Assembly: GCA_022710245.1 (NCBI GenBank)
Contig: JAKLHH010000025.1
Span: 1-18,035, forward strand
DNA length: 18,035 nt
From: Myxococcota bacterium
GTDB taxonomy: Bacteria; Myxococcota; Polyangia; GCA-2747355; JAKLHH01
Direction: 5' to 3'
Part shown: positions 1-7,934 of the stretch, piece by piece
Numbering within the stretch: position 1 is the first letter of the stretch
Layout of the letters: every line of letters begins with the position of its first letter
Made by a program: the position numbers and the translations under genes
Notes under the pieces: generated by a model
The model's database searches: none
Told to the model about the DNA's origin: nothing
The model's input: the letters and a program-made list of their open reading frames with translations, nothing else

Positions 1-1513
1 CGCCCGCCCAGACGACCGGCGCCAGCCCCCCGGTGCCGGTCCAGCCCGAGCGCACGAAGAAGACGTAGTCGCCGTCCGGGCGCTCGCGATCGAGGAGCTC
101 GCGGTTGGCGCGCTGCCAGTGGAGCGGGTAGAGGTTGTGCGCGGTCGCGCCGTCGCTGCCGTCGGCGAGGCGGGCCTCCACCGGGAGCCACTCGCCGAAG
201 TCGGCCATCCAGCCGTCGAAGCCGAGCCCGAGCGCGCGGCGCAGGTGCTCCTGCAGCCAGGCCACGGTCTGCGGGCGCGTGAGATCGGGGAGGGTCGTGT
301 TCGCCAGCATCGGCCCGACGAAGCTGAGGGGCTTGCCCTCGGCGTCGCGGATCGCGTGCCCGCCCGCCTGCGCCTCGGGCCACTCGGGCGAGCCCTCCTC
401 GATGAAGGAGTTGAAGTAGCCGAGGAAGCGGAGGCCGCGGCCGTGCAGCTCGTCGGCGAGGCCCTTGAGGTCCGGGTAGAGCGCCCTGTCCTCCTCCCAC
501 TTGTAGTGCAGGTGGTAGCCGGCGAGCTGCTCGGAGCCGCCGACCCAGTCCTCGGTCCAGATCGCCGAGGCGGGCACGCCCTCGCCGCGCAGCCGCGCCG
601 CGGCCGCGCGCACCGCGTCCTGCCCGCCGATGGCGTCGATCCAGGGGCCCAGCGCCCAGGCCGGCAGCGGCGCCGGCCGGCCGCTGCGCGCGGTGAGCCG
701 CTCGATCGCCTGATCCAGCCGAGGGCCGTCGACGAGGACGTAGCCGAGCCGATCGCTCCAGGCCTCCACGGCCCAGCGATCCGGCGCCTGCGGCGCGCAG
801 AGGTGGAAGACGCTGCGGCGGCTCTCCTCGAGCAGGAGCGCGAAGCCGCGGCCGCTGACGACGACGGGCACCGGGAGGTAGCTGTCGTGTACGTCGCCGA
901 TCAGCGGGAAGCCGTCGAGCGGTCCCTCGCGGCGGACCTTGCCGATCCCCTGCTCGGAGACCCAGGCCGGGATCACCTCGCCGCGGTGGTCGACGCCCTC
1001 GACGCGGGCGCCGAGCCCGTAGAAGCGCTCCTCGTCGGCGGGGCCGCACTCGAAGCTCTGCGCGACGCGGTTCACGCCGGCAGCGCCCTCGATCGACCAG
1101 CTGACGCCGAGCAGCCCCTCGCCGAGCAGGCGCAGCTTCGCCCGGGCAGCGCCCGCGCGGAGCTCCACGCCGGACTCGTCCGCGGCCTCGATCGTCAGCT
1201 CCGCGGGCTCGCTCCAGGGCGGGGGCGCGTCCTCGAGGAAGGCGTACATCCCGACGGCGCTCCGCACCTCGGACTTCGCGGTGCGCCAGCCGAGGTCGCG
1301 CGGCAGTGAGCTCGGACCGGACGGCGCGCTGCGCAGCAGCACGCTCCCGTCCGCGCGCGCGAGCTCGAGGGCGCCGCCGACGAGGCGCACCTCGAACCCT
1401 CCCAGGGTGACCCGCTGCAGCTCGCCGGGCGGGCGCTGGCAGCCGGCGAAAGTCCACACCGCCAGCGCCGCGAGCCACCACGCCCTGCTGCGTCCCGCGG
1501 CCCGCTCGCTCAC
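1..1513 (-). CDS. GH31 alpha-glycosidase lipoprotein, YihQ-like (3' end outside window)
   Basis: The visible 504 residues are the N-terminal domain and most of the catalytic barrel of a glycoside hydrolase family 31 enzyme, which hydrolyses alpha-linked glycosides with retention. The N-terminus has a basic/hydrophobic signal ending in the lipobox TFAGC (Cys about residue 24), so it is probably a surface or periplasmic lipoprotein. The block DGWMADFGEWLP carries the family nucleophile Asp438. The frame leaves the window at VVWAG plus the first G of the next codon, where the family has its acid/base Asp. The nearest relative I recall is E. coli YihQ (sulfoquinovosidase; GWMADFGEYLP, MMWAGD). 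From a remembered alignment, the sulfonate-binding Arg301 and Trp304 of YihQ correspond to Gly332 and Leu335 here, so another alpha-glycoside is the likelier substrate. The GTG start at 1513 overlaps the kinase stop (GTGA) and has GAGGAGGA upstream. Family assignment is firm; substrate is unknown. Confidence 0.88.
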   Translation of the reverse strand, partial: MSERAAGRSRAWWLAALAVWTFAGCQRPPGELQRVTLGGFEVRLVGGALELARADGSVLLRSAPSGPSSLPRDLGWRTAKSEVRSAVGMYAFLEDAPPPWSEPAELTIEAADESGVELRAGAARAKLRLLGEGLLGVSWSIEGAAGVNRVAQSFECGPADEERFYGLGARVEGVDHRGEVIPAWVSEQGIGKVRREGPLDGFPLIGDVHDSYLPVPVVVSGRGFALLLEESRRSVFHLCAPQAPDRWAVEAWSDRLGYVLVDGPRLDQAIERLTARSGRPAPLPAWALGPWIDAIGGQDAVRAAAARLRGEGVPASAIWTEDWVGGSEQLAGYHLHYKWEEDRALYPDLKGLADELHGRGLRFLGYFNSFIEEGSPEWPEAQAGGHAIRDAEGKPLSFVGPMLANTTLPDLTRPQTVAWLQEHLRRALGLGFDGWMADFGEWLPVEARLADGSDGATAHNLYPLHWQRANRELLDRERPDGDYVFFVRSGWTGTGGLAPVVWAG

Positions 1514-4500
1514 GCGTCTCTCCTCCTCGTCTTGCTGCTGGCCTTCGAGGGCGTCTTCGCGCCCTGGCCCGTCGAGCTCCGCTTGCCCTTGCCGGCGGGC
1601 GCCTCCCGGGGAGGCGGCAGCCCCAGCTCCCGCATCCGGCGATAGAGCACGACGCGGTGCAGGTCGAGCGCGCGAGCGACCTCGGCGACCTGGCCGCCTG
1701 CCTCGCGGAGCGCGGCCTCGATCAGCTGGCGCTCGTGGCGGCGAAGCTCCTCGCGCAGCCCGCCCGTGCGCGGGCTCGCGCGCCCCGGCCGCTGCGGCAG
1801 CGAGAGGTGCGCCGGCTCGATCACCCCGTCGCAGAGCACCGCGGCCCGGCGCAGCTCGTTCTCCAGCTGGCGCACGTTGCCGGGCCAGTCGTGGTCGAGG
1901 AGCGCGGCCATGGCGGCCGGGGAGATGGTGGTCCCCGGCCGCGCGGCGGCCAGCAGGTGTTCGACGAGGAGCGGCAGGTCCTCGCGGCGGTCGCGGAGCG
2001 CGGGCACCTCGAGCTGGATCACCTGCAGGCGGTAGTAGAGGTCCTCGCGGAAGAGCCCCTGCGCGACCAGCTCGCCCACCCGCTTGTGGCTGGCGGAGAG
2101 GACGCGGCAGGCGCTCCGCCGCTCCCGCTCCTCGCCGACGCGACGGAAGGACCCCTCCTGCAGGATGCGCAGGAGCTTCACCTGCATCTCGGGCGGCATG
2201 TCGCCGACCTCGTCGAGGAGGAGCGTCCCCTGCCCCGCTGCCTCGAAGAGGCCTGGTCGATCGCGCATCGCGCCGGTGAAGGCGCCGCGCGCGTGGCCGA
2301 AGAGCTCGCTCTCGAGGAGGGTGGGGGCCACCGCGCCGCAGTTGATGCAGATGAACGGGTGCTCGCGCCGCGGGCTGCAGGCGTGGAGCGCGCGCGCGAC
2401 GAGCTCCTTGCCGGTGCCGCTCTCGCCCCAGATCAGCACGGGCACGTCGGCCTCGGCCACGCGATCGAGGGAGGCGAAGAGCTCGCGCATGGCCTTGGAG
2501 CGGCCGATGATCCGGTTCGCGTTGTACTTGCGGACCAGCTCCTCCTCGTTCGCGCGCAGGCGGACGCTGATCTGCGTCAGCTCGAGGTCCTGCGCGGCGA
2601 CCCGCGCCTCCAGCTCGCCCCGCTGCCCCTCGACCTGGGCCTTCGCGCGCTCGAGCTCGCGCGCCTGCGCCGAGAGCTCCTCGACCAGGCGGGCGTTGGT
2701 CAGCGCGAGCCCGACCTGGTCGGCGAAGGACTCGATCAGCGCGCGGTGGCGCGGGGTGAAGGCGCCGGCGCGGAAGCGGTTGTCCACGTAGAGCGCTCCG
2801 CCGCCGCCCTGCGCCTGGAAGGGCGCGCAGAGCACCGCCCGCAGGCGCAGGCCGGTGATGCTGCAGCGGTCCATGAAGCGCGCGTCCTCCATCGCGTCGC
2901 CGACCACGATCGGCCGGCCCTCGAGGATGGCGAGGCCGGCGATGGTCTGGCTCAGCTTCTCCATGCCGCGCCGGAGCGCCTCGCCGTCCACGTTGCGCGC
3001 GGCCGCCAGCCTGAGGCCCCCCGCCTCGTCGAGGAGCACGAAGCCACGCTCGGCGCCGGTCAGCTCGATGGCGCAGTCGAGGATGCGGCCGAGGAGCTCG
3101 GCGAGCGGCAAGCGCTGGTTGATCTGGTGGTTCAGCGCCAGGAGCCGCTGCAGGTCCGCCGGCGAGGGCTCGCCACCGGCCGGCGCGACGGGCAGCGCGG
3201 CGAGCGCGGCCACCTGGCGCTGGACCTCAGGGCGCGCGTCGAAGCTCGCGCGGTGGAGCGGGGGCACGCGCACGCGGAGCTCCTCGAGGAGCGAGCGCGC
3301 CTGCGCGGCGTGGAGCGCCGCGGCGCCCTCGTGACCGAGCCCGGCCTCGCAGCGCGCGAGGAGCGCCTGCGCCTCCCAGGCGAGGGGCGCCACCTCCGCG
3401 GAGAGAGCCAGCGCCGCCGCGAGCTGGAGCTCGACCCGCGCCCGCTCGCGATCAGGCGCCAGCGCGGCGAGGGCCGCGCGCCCCGCGAGGAGGTGGACGC
3501 GCCAGCGCTCGCTGCTCTCCCAGGGCACCCGGGCGCGCAGCTCGGCCGCGAGCTGCGAGGCCGCGGCCTGGCGGAGCGGGCTCTGCGCGCAGAGCTCGCC
3601 GAGGAGCAGGTCGGCGGCAGCGAGGCCGCTCGCGTCTCCGGCGAGGGCCGCGCGCGCGGTCTCGAGCAGCGCCCCAGCTGCCTCGAGGTCCCCCGCGAGG
3701 AGCCGCGCCTCGGCGCGGTAGAGCTGCAGGTAGCCGAGCTCGGCGCGGGCGCCGGCCTCGCGAGCCAGCGCCTCGGCCTCGTCGAGGCGGGCGACGGCCT
3801 CGGCGAGGGCGCCGAAGAGGAGGAGCAGGTTGGCCTCGTTGGAGAGCGCCGCGATCCGGGTGGTGCCGACCCCCCCGCGATGCGCGAGGACGCCGGCGCG
3901 CCGGTAGTGCTCGAGCGCCGCCTCGAGCTCGAGCTGGCCGTGCGCGAGGGTGCCGAGGTTCAGGCTGGCGTTCGCGGCCGCACGCAGATCGCCGAGCGCG
4001 CGGGCCTGCGCGGCGCAGCGCGCGTAGGCCTCGCCGGCCTCGGCCGCGCGTCCGAGCCGCGAGAGCGCGATGCCGCGGGCGCTGGCGACCCGGAGCTGCG
4101 TCTCCCGGTCCTCGAGGGTGGCGGCGAGCGCGTCTGCTCGCTCCAGCGCCTCGAGGCCCTCCTCAGGCCGGCCGAGGTAGATCGCGGCGAGGCCGGCGAG
4201 GCTGGTCAGCGGCGCCTCCAGCTCGCGGCCCAGGTCGGTAGACTCGAAGCCGCGCGCTGCCTCGGCAGCGGCCTCGGCGTACCGCCCGAGGAAGACGTGC
4301 GCCCTCCCCCTGAGCAGGGACGCTCGCGCCCTCAGGGCCGCGCTCGTGTCGCCGGACACCGCGGGGAGCGTCGCGAGCGCCTCGAGCGCGCGGGCGGGCT
4401 GCCCCGCAGCGAGGCAGAGCTCCGCCGCGAGGAGCGCCCCCTCGGCCGGGCGCCGGCCCGCGAGCCGCGCCGCCTCCTCGAGGCCGAGCTCGAGCTCACC

Positions 4501-6519
4501 TCGCGCCGGTCTCCTGCGCGCAAGCGCCGCGAGCAGCGAGGGCCAGCGTGGATCCTCCTCGGGGAGCGCCTCCACGAGGCGCGCGAGGTCCTCGAGCCGT
4601 GCGTCGTTCGCGCCGTCCAGCGTCGCCGCCGCCTCGGCGAGCTGCCCTGCCTCGAGGAGGTGGTGGCCGAGGAGCCAGCGCGCCGCGGGGTCGCGCCAGA
4701 GGTGCGCCAGCCGGGCGTGGCGCTCACGCAGCCGTCCCGCGGGCTCGCCCGCCAGCGCGGCGGAGACGACCGGCGAGCACGCCGGCGCGAGGCCGTCCTC
4801 CCTGACCACGGCGAGTCCCCGGCGCAGGAGCGCCGCGATCGCCGCCCCCGGCCCCTCTCCCGGCACGAGCTCGTCGAGGAGCGCGCGAGACAGCGGCCGC
4901 GGCGTCGTGGCCAGCCAGACGAGCAGCTCGCGCTCGAGCTCCGGCAGCGCGGAGACGCGGCCCGCCAGGAGCCCCCCGCGATCGGTGGCGGGGACCAGCT
5001 GCTCGGGGAGACCCGCGTCGAGCTGCGCCTGCACCACCTCGACGACGAGCCGCGGGTCCCCGCCGGTCCGCGCGAAGACCTGCTCGGTCCAGAGCGGGGC
5101 CGGCTGCTCGCTGCCGGCGAGCTCGACGGCGAGCGCGGTGGCCTCGGCGCGGGTGAGCGGCCGCAGGTCGAGGAGCTCCCACCCGGCGGGCACCTCGTCG
5201 AGCTCGGCTCCCTCGTGCGCGAAGAGCACCACGGCGTGCGAGCCCTCGGAGAGCGCTCGGGGCAGCTCCGCGAGGAGCCGCGCGCTCTCCGCGTCCTGGC
5301 GGGGCACGGGGTCGAGGCAGAGCAGCCACGAGCCTCGCTCTTCGAGGAGCGCGTCGACGAGCAGGCTCGCGCGGCGCGCGGAGTCCTCCGCTCCGGCAGC
5401 CGCACCGAGCCTGAGAGCCCTGGCGTCGGCCGCCTCGAGGACGCGCAGCCCCGCGGCCCGCGCGAGCACGCACGCCTCGCGCGCGAGGCGGCTCTTGCCG
5501 ACGCCGCGAAGGGCTAGCAGCGACGGGCGCCCCTCGCCGGCCGCCGCGATCGCGCGCTCCACGCGGGCCAGCGCCTGCTCGCGTCCGAGGAGCGGCGGCG
5601 ACGGACGGAGCGCCCCCTGCAGATCTTCGAGCCGCGGCTCGAGCGGCCGCCCCACCGCCGGCGCCAGCGCCGCGAGCAGCGCCGCCGGCTCGGGCCGGCG
5701 CTCCGGGCGCGGATCGAGGAGCGCCCGCAGCACCTCGGCGAGCGCCTCCCCCTGCGTCGCGAGCACTTGCGGGTCCTCGCGGCCTCCGGCCGCTCCGGGA
5801 TGAGACCGCCGCAAGTTGCCCTGCTCGCCTCCTTCGGAGGCTCCGCGATGAAGGGCACATTCGTCCTCGAGCAGCTGCCCGAGCTCGCGACGCGGCAAGC
5901 GGCCGAGGAGCGCCTCGAAGAGCACCACGCCGAGCGCGTAGAGGTCGGCGGCCGGGCTCGCGGGCTCGCCGGCGAGGACCTCGGGCGCTAGGTAGGGGAG
6001 CGTGCCTGCCGCGGGCGCGTCGCCTCCCGGCACACCGGCGCGCTGGTCGCCCAGCTCGACCGCGAGGCCGAAGTCGATCAACCGCACGGCCGGGAGGCCA
6101 GCCAGCTCCTCGTCGGAGACCCGGAGGTTCTCCGGCTTGAGGTCGCGGTGGACCACTCCCCGGCGCCGCAGGTAGGCGAGCGCCCGCGCCACCGCCGCCG
6201 CGGCAGCGGCCACCCTCGCGGGCGTGCGGTCACGCGCGGCCCAGCTCGCGAGGTCGGTGCCGGGCGCCAGCTCCTCGACCAGGTAGGTGCTGCCCCCCTC
6301 GTCGACCAGCGTCAGCGCCGTGGCCAGGTTCGCGTGCGAGAGTCGCGCGAGGAAGCGGTACTCGCGCCGCAGCGCCGCGGCGCCCTCCCCCCGCGCCTCC
6401 TTGACCGCGACCTCGACGCCGCGCGCCAGGTCGACCCCGCGCCAGACCACGGCCTGGCCACCGCGGGCCAGCGGCTCGAGGAGCTGATAGCGGTGCTCGA
6501 GGAGGATGGTCGCGCTCAC
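1510..6519 (-). CDS. Ser/Thr kinase - ATPase - TPR - GAF - sigma-54 activator fusion
   Basis: A single 1669-residue cytoplasmic regulator. Residues 11-290 are a Hanks-type kinase: Lys40 in VAVK, catalytic HRDLKPEN (Asp126), D149FG and APE (178-180), so it looks active. Residues about 310-600 are a P-loop ATPase (GK at 341-342) with a Walker B-like LLCLD. About 620-1080 are Ala/Leu/Glu-rich helical repeats resembling TPRs. About 1135-1275 are a GAF sensor, followed by a coiled coil. About 1345-1580 are a sigma-54 AAA+ domain (GESGTGKE with Lys1371, GAFTGA at 1412-1417, LLLDEVGD). A Fis-type HTH (QVAEVARALDLHRVVLYRRM) and a basic tail follow. Kinase-ATPase-GAF proteins usually end in a histidine kinase; here the output is direct sigma-54 activation and DNA binding. 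The start is GTG, with an in-frame stop just upstream and no clear Shine-Dalgarno. An insert at about residues 217-255 carries paired hairpin repeats. The gene is translationally coupled to the GH31 gene. Its targets are not visible. Confidence 0.93.
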   Translation of the reverse strand: MSATILLEHRYQLLEPLARGGQAVVWRGVDLARGVEVAVKEARGEGAAALRREYRFLARLSHANLATALTLVDEGGSTYLVEELAPGTDLASWAARDRTPARVAAAAAAVARALAYLRRRGVVHRDLKPENLRVSDEELAGLPAVRLIDFGLAVELGDQRAGVPGGDAPAAGTLPYLAPEVLAGEPASPAADLYALGVVLFEALLGRLPRRELGQLLEDECALHRGASEGGEQGNLRRSHPGAAGGREDPQVLATQGEALAEVLRALLDPRPERRPEPAALLAALAPAVGRPLEPRLEDLQGALRPSPPLLGREQALARVERAIAAAGEGRPSLLALRGVGKSRLAREACVLARAAGLRVLEAADARALRLGAAAGAEDSARRASLLVDALLEERGSWLLCLDPVPRQDAESARLLAELPRALSEGSHAVVLFAHEGAELDEVPAGWELLDLRPLTRAEATALAVELAGSEQPAPLWTEQVFARTGGDPRLVVEVVQAQLDAGLPEQLVPATDRGGLLAGRVSALPELERELLVWLATTPRPLSRALLDELVPGEGPGAAIAALLRRGLAVVREDGLAPACSPVVSAALAGEPAGRLRERHARLAHLWRDPAARWLLGHHLLEAGQLAEAAATLDGANDARLEDLARLVEALPEEDPRWPSLLAALARRRPARGELELGLEEAARLAGRRPAEGALLAAELCLAAGQPARALEALATLPAVSGDTSAALRARASLLRGRAHVFLGRYAEAAAEAARGFESTDLGRELEAPLTSLAGLAAIYLGRPEEGLEALERADALAATLEDRETQLRVASARGIALSRLGRAAEAGEAYARCAAQARALGDLRAAANASLNLGTLAHGQLELEAALEHYRRAGVLAHRGGVGTTRIAALSNEANLLLLFGALAEAVARLDEAEALAREAGARAELGYLQLYRAEARLLAGDLEAAGALLETARAALAGDASGLAAADLLLGELCAQSPLRQAAASQLAAELRARVPWESSERWRVHLLAGRAALAALAPDRERARVELQLAAALALSAEVAPLAWEAQALLARCEAGLGHEGAAALHAAQARSLLEELRVRVPPLHRASFDARPEVQRQVAALAALPVAPAGGEPSPADLQRLLALNHQINQRLPLAELLGRILDCAIELTGAERGFVLLDEAGGLRLAAARNVDGEALRRGMEKLSQTIAGLAILEGRPIVVGDAMEDARFMDRCSITGLRLRAVLCAPFQAQGGGGALYVDNRFRAGAFTPRHRALIESFADQVGLALTNARLVEELSAQARELERAKAQVEGQRGELEARVAAQDLELTQISVRLRANEEELVRKYNANRIIGRSKAMRELFASLDRVAEADVPVLIWGESGTGKELVARALHACSPRREHPFICINCGAVAPTLLESELFGHARGAFTGAMRDRPGLFEAAGQGTLLLDEVGDMPPEMQVKLLRILQEGSFRRVGEERERRSACRVLSASHKRVGELVAQGLFREDLYYRLQVIQLEVPALRDRREDLPLLVEHLLAAARPGTTISPAAMAALLDHDWPGNVRQLENELRRAAVLCDGVIEPAHLSLPQRPGRASPRTGGLREELRRHERQLIEAALREAGGQVAEVARALDLHRVVLYRRMRELGLPPPREAPAGKGKRSSTGQGAKTPSKASSKTRRRDA
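5765..5851. repeat. Paired REP-like hairpin repeat inside the kinase gene
   Basis: Two copies of a stem-loop repeat lie 48 bp apart in the same orientation. Copy 1 is GCGGCC-TCC-GGCCGC (5779-5793) followed by TCCGGGATGA. Copy 2 is GCCTCC-TTC-GGAGGC (5827-5841) followed by TCCGCGATGA. The stems differ at two positions per arm, but both keep perfect 6-bp pairing, so the changes are compensatory. An 8-bp outer inverted repeat, ACTTGCGG (5765-5772) and CCGCAAGT (5809-5816), encloses copy 1. In the kinase frame it reads through as H224-RGASEGGE and H240-PGAAGGRE within a loop of the kinase C-lobe. No further copy was seen elsewhere in the window by eye. Confidence 0.65.
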
Positions 6520-6527
6520 GAGGGCGC

Positions 6528-6533
6528 ATCATA
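6528..6533 (-). promoter_or_regulatory. Candidate -10 box for a leaderless kinase transcript
   Basis: On the minus strand TATGAT (5 of 6 to the sigma-70 -10 consensus) ends 8 nt before the GTG start of the kinase gene, placing the expected transcription start at or within a few bases of the start codon. No Shine-Dalgarno fits between them. No good -35 hexamer is seen 16-18 bp upstream (about CACCAT). Either a leaderless message or a chance match. Confidence 0.3.
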
Positions 6534-6536
6534 CCT

Positions 6537-6551
6537 TGAGGCGCCGCCTCA
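6537..6551. promoter_or_regulatory. 15-bp perfect inverted repeat upstream of the kinase gene
   Basis: TGAGGC-GCC-GCCTCA, with 6-bp arms and a 3-base centre, ends four bases upstream of the candidate -10 box of the kinase gene. The position suits an operator or activator site. It could instead be a weak hairpin at the end of the upstream lipoprotein transcript, although no T-run follows it on either strand. Confidence 0.3.
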
Positions 6552-6623
6552 TGGTGATGGAAGCGGTGGGCCGACACCCGCCGCGCAGGGCTGCGGTCAC
6601 GCACCACCGCTCTCCGCCGCGGG

Positions 6624-7334
6624 CTACCAGCAGCCGATGATCTTTGGATAGCCGCCTGCGAAGCCAGCGTCCGGGTTCTTCGGGGGGAGGGCATCATAGG
6701 CCAGGCAGGACCCGCAGGGGTGGTCCGACGCGAAGCCTGCAGAGTCGGTGAAGCTGAGCTGCATCCCGCCGCCGGTGTTCACGCAGTCGCAGTTGATCGC
6801 CGTCTTCTTGTTGCCGCTCTTGGAGTCGACGAACTCGTAGACCGCCTTTCCGCCGGAGGCGCTCTGGAACACACAGTACACCCCGGGGGGAACGCACACG
6901 TGGTCCTTGCACAGCGTCCCCGGAAGGGGGGTGCTGCTGCAGACCGAGGCCTCGTGGCAGCCCGCGGCGCACTGGCGCGTGGCGAGGTCGCAGTACTTGT
7001 CGACGGGGCACTGCCCATCCTCCGCGCAGCCCTGTCGACAGGTGTTGGTGCTGAGATCGCAGTACCACTCGAGGGAGGGGCAGGGGCAGCTCCGCGGAGC
7101 ATCAGCGGCCGGCGCCAGTGACCGGTCCGCAGCGGGCCCGGGTGACCTCTCGCGCTGGGCGTCGAGGGCCGACGCCCGCCCCTCCGTGGCCACGCTGCCG
7201 TCGGTCCGACCAGCATCACGTGGCGCCGCCGCGCTGCCGCAGCCAGGGCCCGCGGCGCAGGCCACGACCGCGGCGCACAGCGCGACCCATTGGCGGGGCC
7301 GCCGACGGATCACTCGCACTGCGTTGTCTCCCAT
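6624..7334 (-). CDS. Cys-rich lipoprotein with YCDL repeats
   Basis: A 236-residue exported protein of unknown function. The N-terminus has a basic stretch (IRRRPR) and a hydrophobic segment with lipobox-like cysteines, VVAC (Cys26) or GPGC (Cys32). Residues about 33-80 are a low-complexity Ala/Asp/Arg linker. Residues about 81-140 hold two copies of a Cys module, YCDLSTNTCRQGC and YCDLATRQCAAGC, of the kind common in myxobacterial surface proteins. The C-terminal ~90 residues (from GVYCVF to IIGCW) match no family I recognise. The part after residue 80 contains 18 cysteines, an even number consistent with a disulfide-stabilised extracellular protein. The ATG start is supported by AGGAGG six bases upstream. 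It stands alone, reading toward the kinase gene and divergent from the next small lipoprotein. Gene confidence is high; no function can be assigned. Confidence 0.82.
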   Translation of the reverse strand: MGDNAVRVIRRRPRQWVALCAAVVACAAGPGCGSAAAPRDAGRTDGSVATEGRASALDAQRERSPGPAADRSLAPAADAPRSCPCPSLEWYCDLSTNTCRQGCAEDGQCPVDKYCDLATRQCAAGCHEASVCSSTPLPGTLCKDHVCVPPGVYCVFQSASGGKAVYEFVDSKSGNKKTAINCDCVNTGGGMQLSFTDSAGFASDHPCGSCLAYDALPPKNPDAGFAGGYPKIIGCW

Positions 7335-7535
7335 CTCCTGCCTCCTCTGACGCGCCAGATCCTACGAGCCGTGATCCACGATCTTCCTCGCTCCAGCCAG
7401 CCGCCCGGGGCACAGCCCGGCGGCCCGCGCGATCACACCCGGGTGGCTTTCCCTTGAACGCCCACGACGGGGTCGCTAACCTCGATCGCCTCTGTGGGTT
7501 GCGCGCGTCCCTTCGACAGTCAGCGGAGAGAGACG
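7335..7535. other. Divergent intergenic region between two lipoprotein genes
   Basis: This 201-bp spacer must hold promoters for both flanking genes. Toward the plus-strand gene, TTGAAC (7454-7459) followed 17 bases later by TAACCT (7477-7482) is the best sigma-70-like pair, with a weak -10. No convincing operator, RNA gene or small ORF was seen. Confidence 0.3.
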
Positions 7536-7892
7536 ATGAGCTCATTCATGCGGGAGAACGCGGTAGTGCTCGTGCTCGGCTGCGTTGCCGTGGTGGTCGC
7601 GGGCTGCGTCGGTGCCCAGCTGGCGAACGAGCGGAAGGAGATCGCTGCGACGAGCTTCCTGAAGGCAGGCTGCACGCGGGGCTCGGTGACGATCAAGTCG
7701 ATGTCGTCGCACGGGTCAGCCGAGGGAGGCTTTGGCGACAGGGCGAGCGACGTGGAGGAAGTGATCAAGATCGAGGGTTGCGGCCGAACGCAGATCTACA
7801 GCTGCAAGTCAGTCTGCAGCCATTGGGTCGAGAATGTCGTGCAGAACGCCAGCAGGTGTCATCACGGTTGGCGCAGCGAGTGCTCGCCGTAG
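7536..7892 (+). CDS. Small Cys-containing lipoprotein, unknown function
   Basis: A 118-residue protein with a clear lipoprotein signal (MSSFMREN, then a hydrophobic run ending VVVAGC, Cys24). The mature part has six further cysteines (46, 82, 90, 94, 108, 116). The arrangement is a Cys, a V.I strand, then EGCGRTQIYSCKSVC, resembling a 'V.V.GCG+...Y.C' motif I recall from many small myxobacterial secreted proteins; this resemblance is from memory and not a named family. ATG 7536 is preferred over an in-frame ATG at 7494 because GGAGAG sits five bases upstream and the signal peptide then begins properly. It converges on the RND permease gene with a 42-bp gap that shows no clear terminator. Confidence 0.72.
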   Translation: MSSFMRENAVVLVLGCVAVVVAGCVGAQLANERKEIAATSFLKAGCTRGSVTIKSMSSHGSAEGGFGDRASDVEEVIKIEGCGRTQIYSCKSVCSHWVENVVQNASRCHHGWRSECSP

Positions 7893-7934
7893 CGCCACCG
7901 AGAAAAAGTGAACGGGCGCCCCGGGGGGAGCCGT

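Noticed and set aside
119..1309. 396-residue plus-strand open frame opposite the GH31 gene
   Set aside because: Low-complexity; the minus strand carries a lipobox and conserved GH31 catalytic motif.
1657..5517. 1286-residue plus-strand open frame opposite the kinase gene
   Set aside because: Arg/Glu/Ala/Leu-rich with no domain; arises from GC-biased codons of the minus-strand gene, whose motifs are unmistakable.
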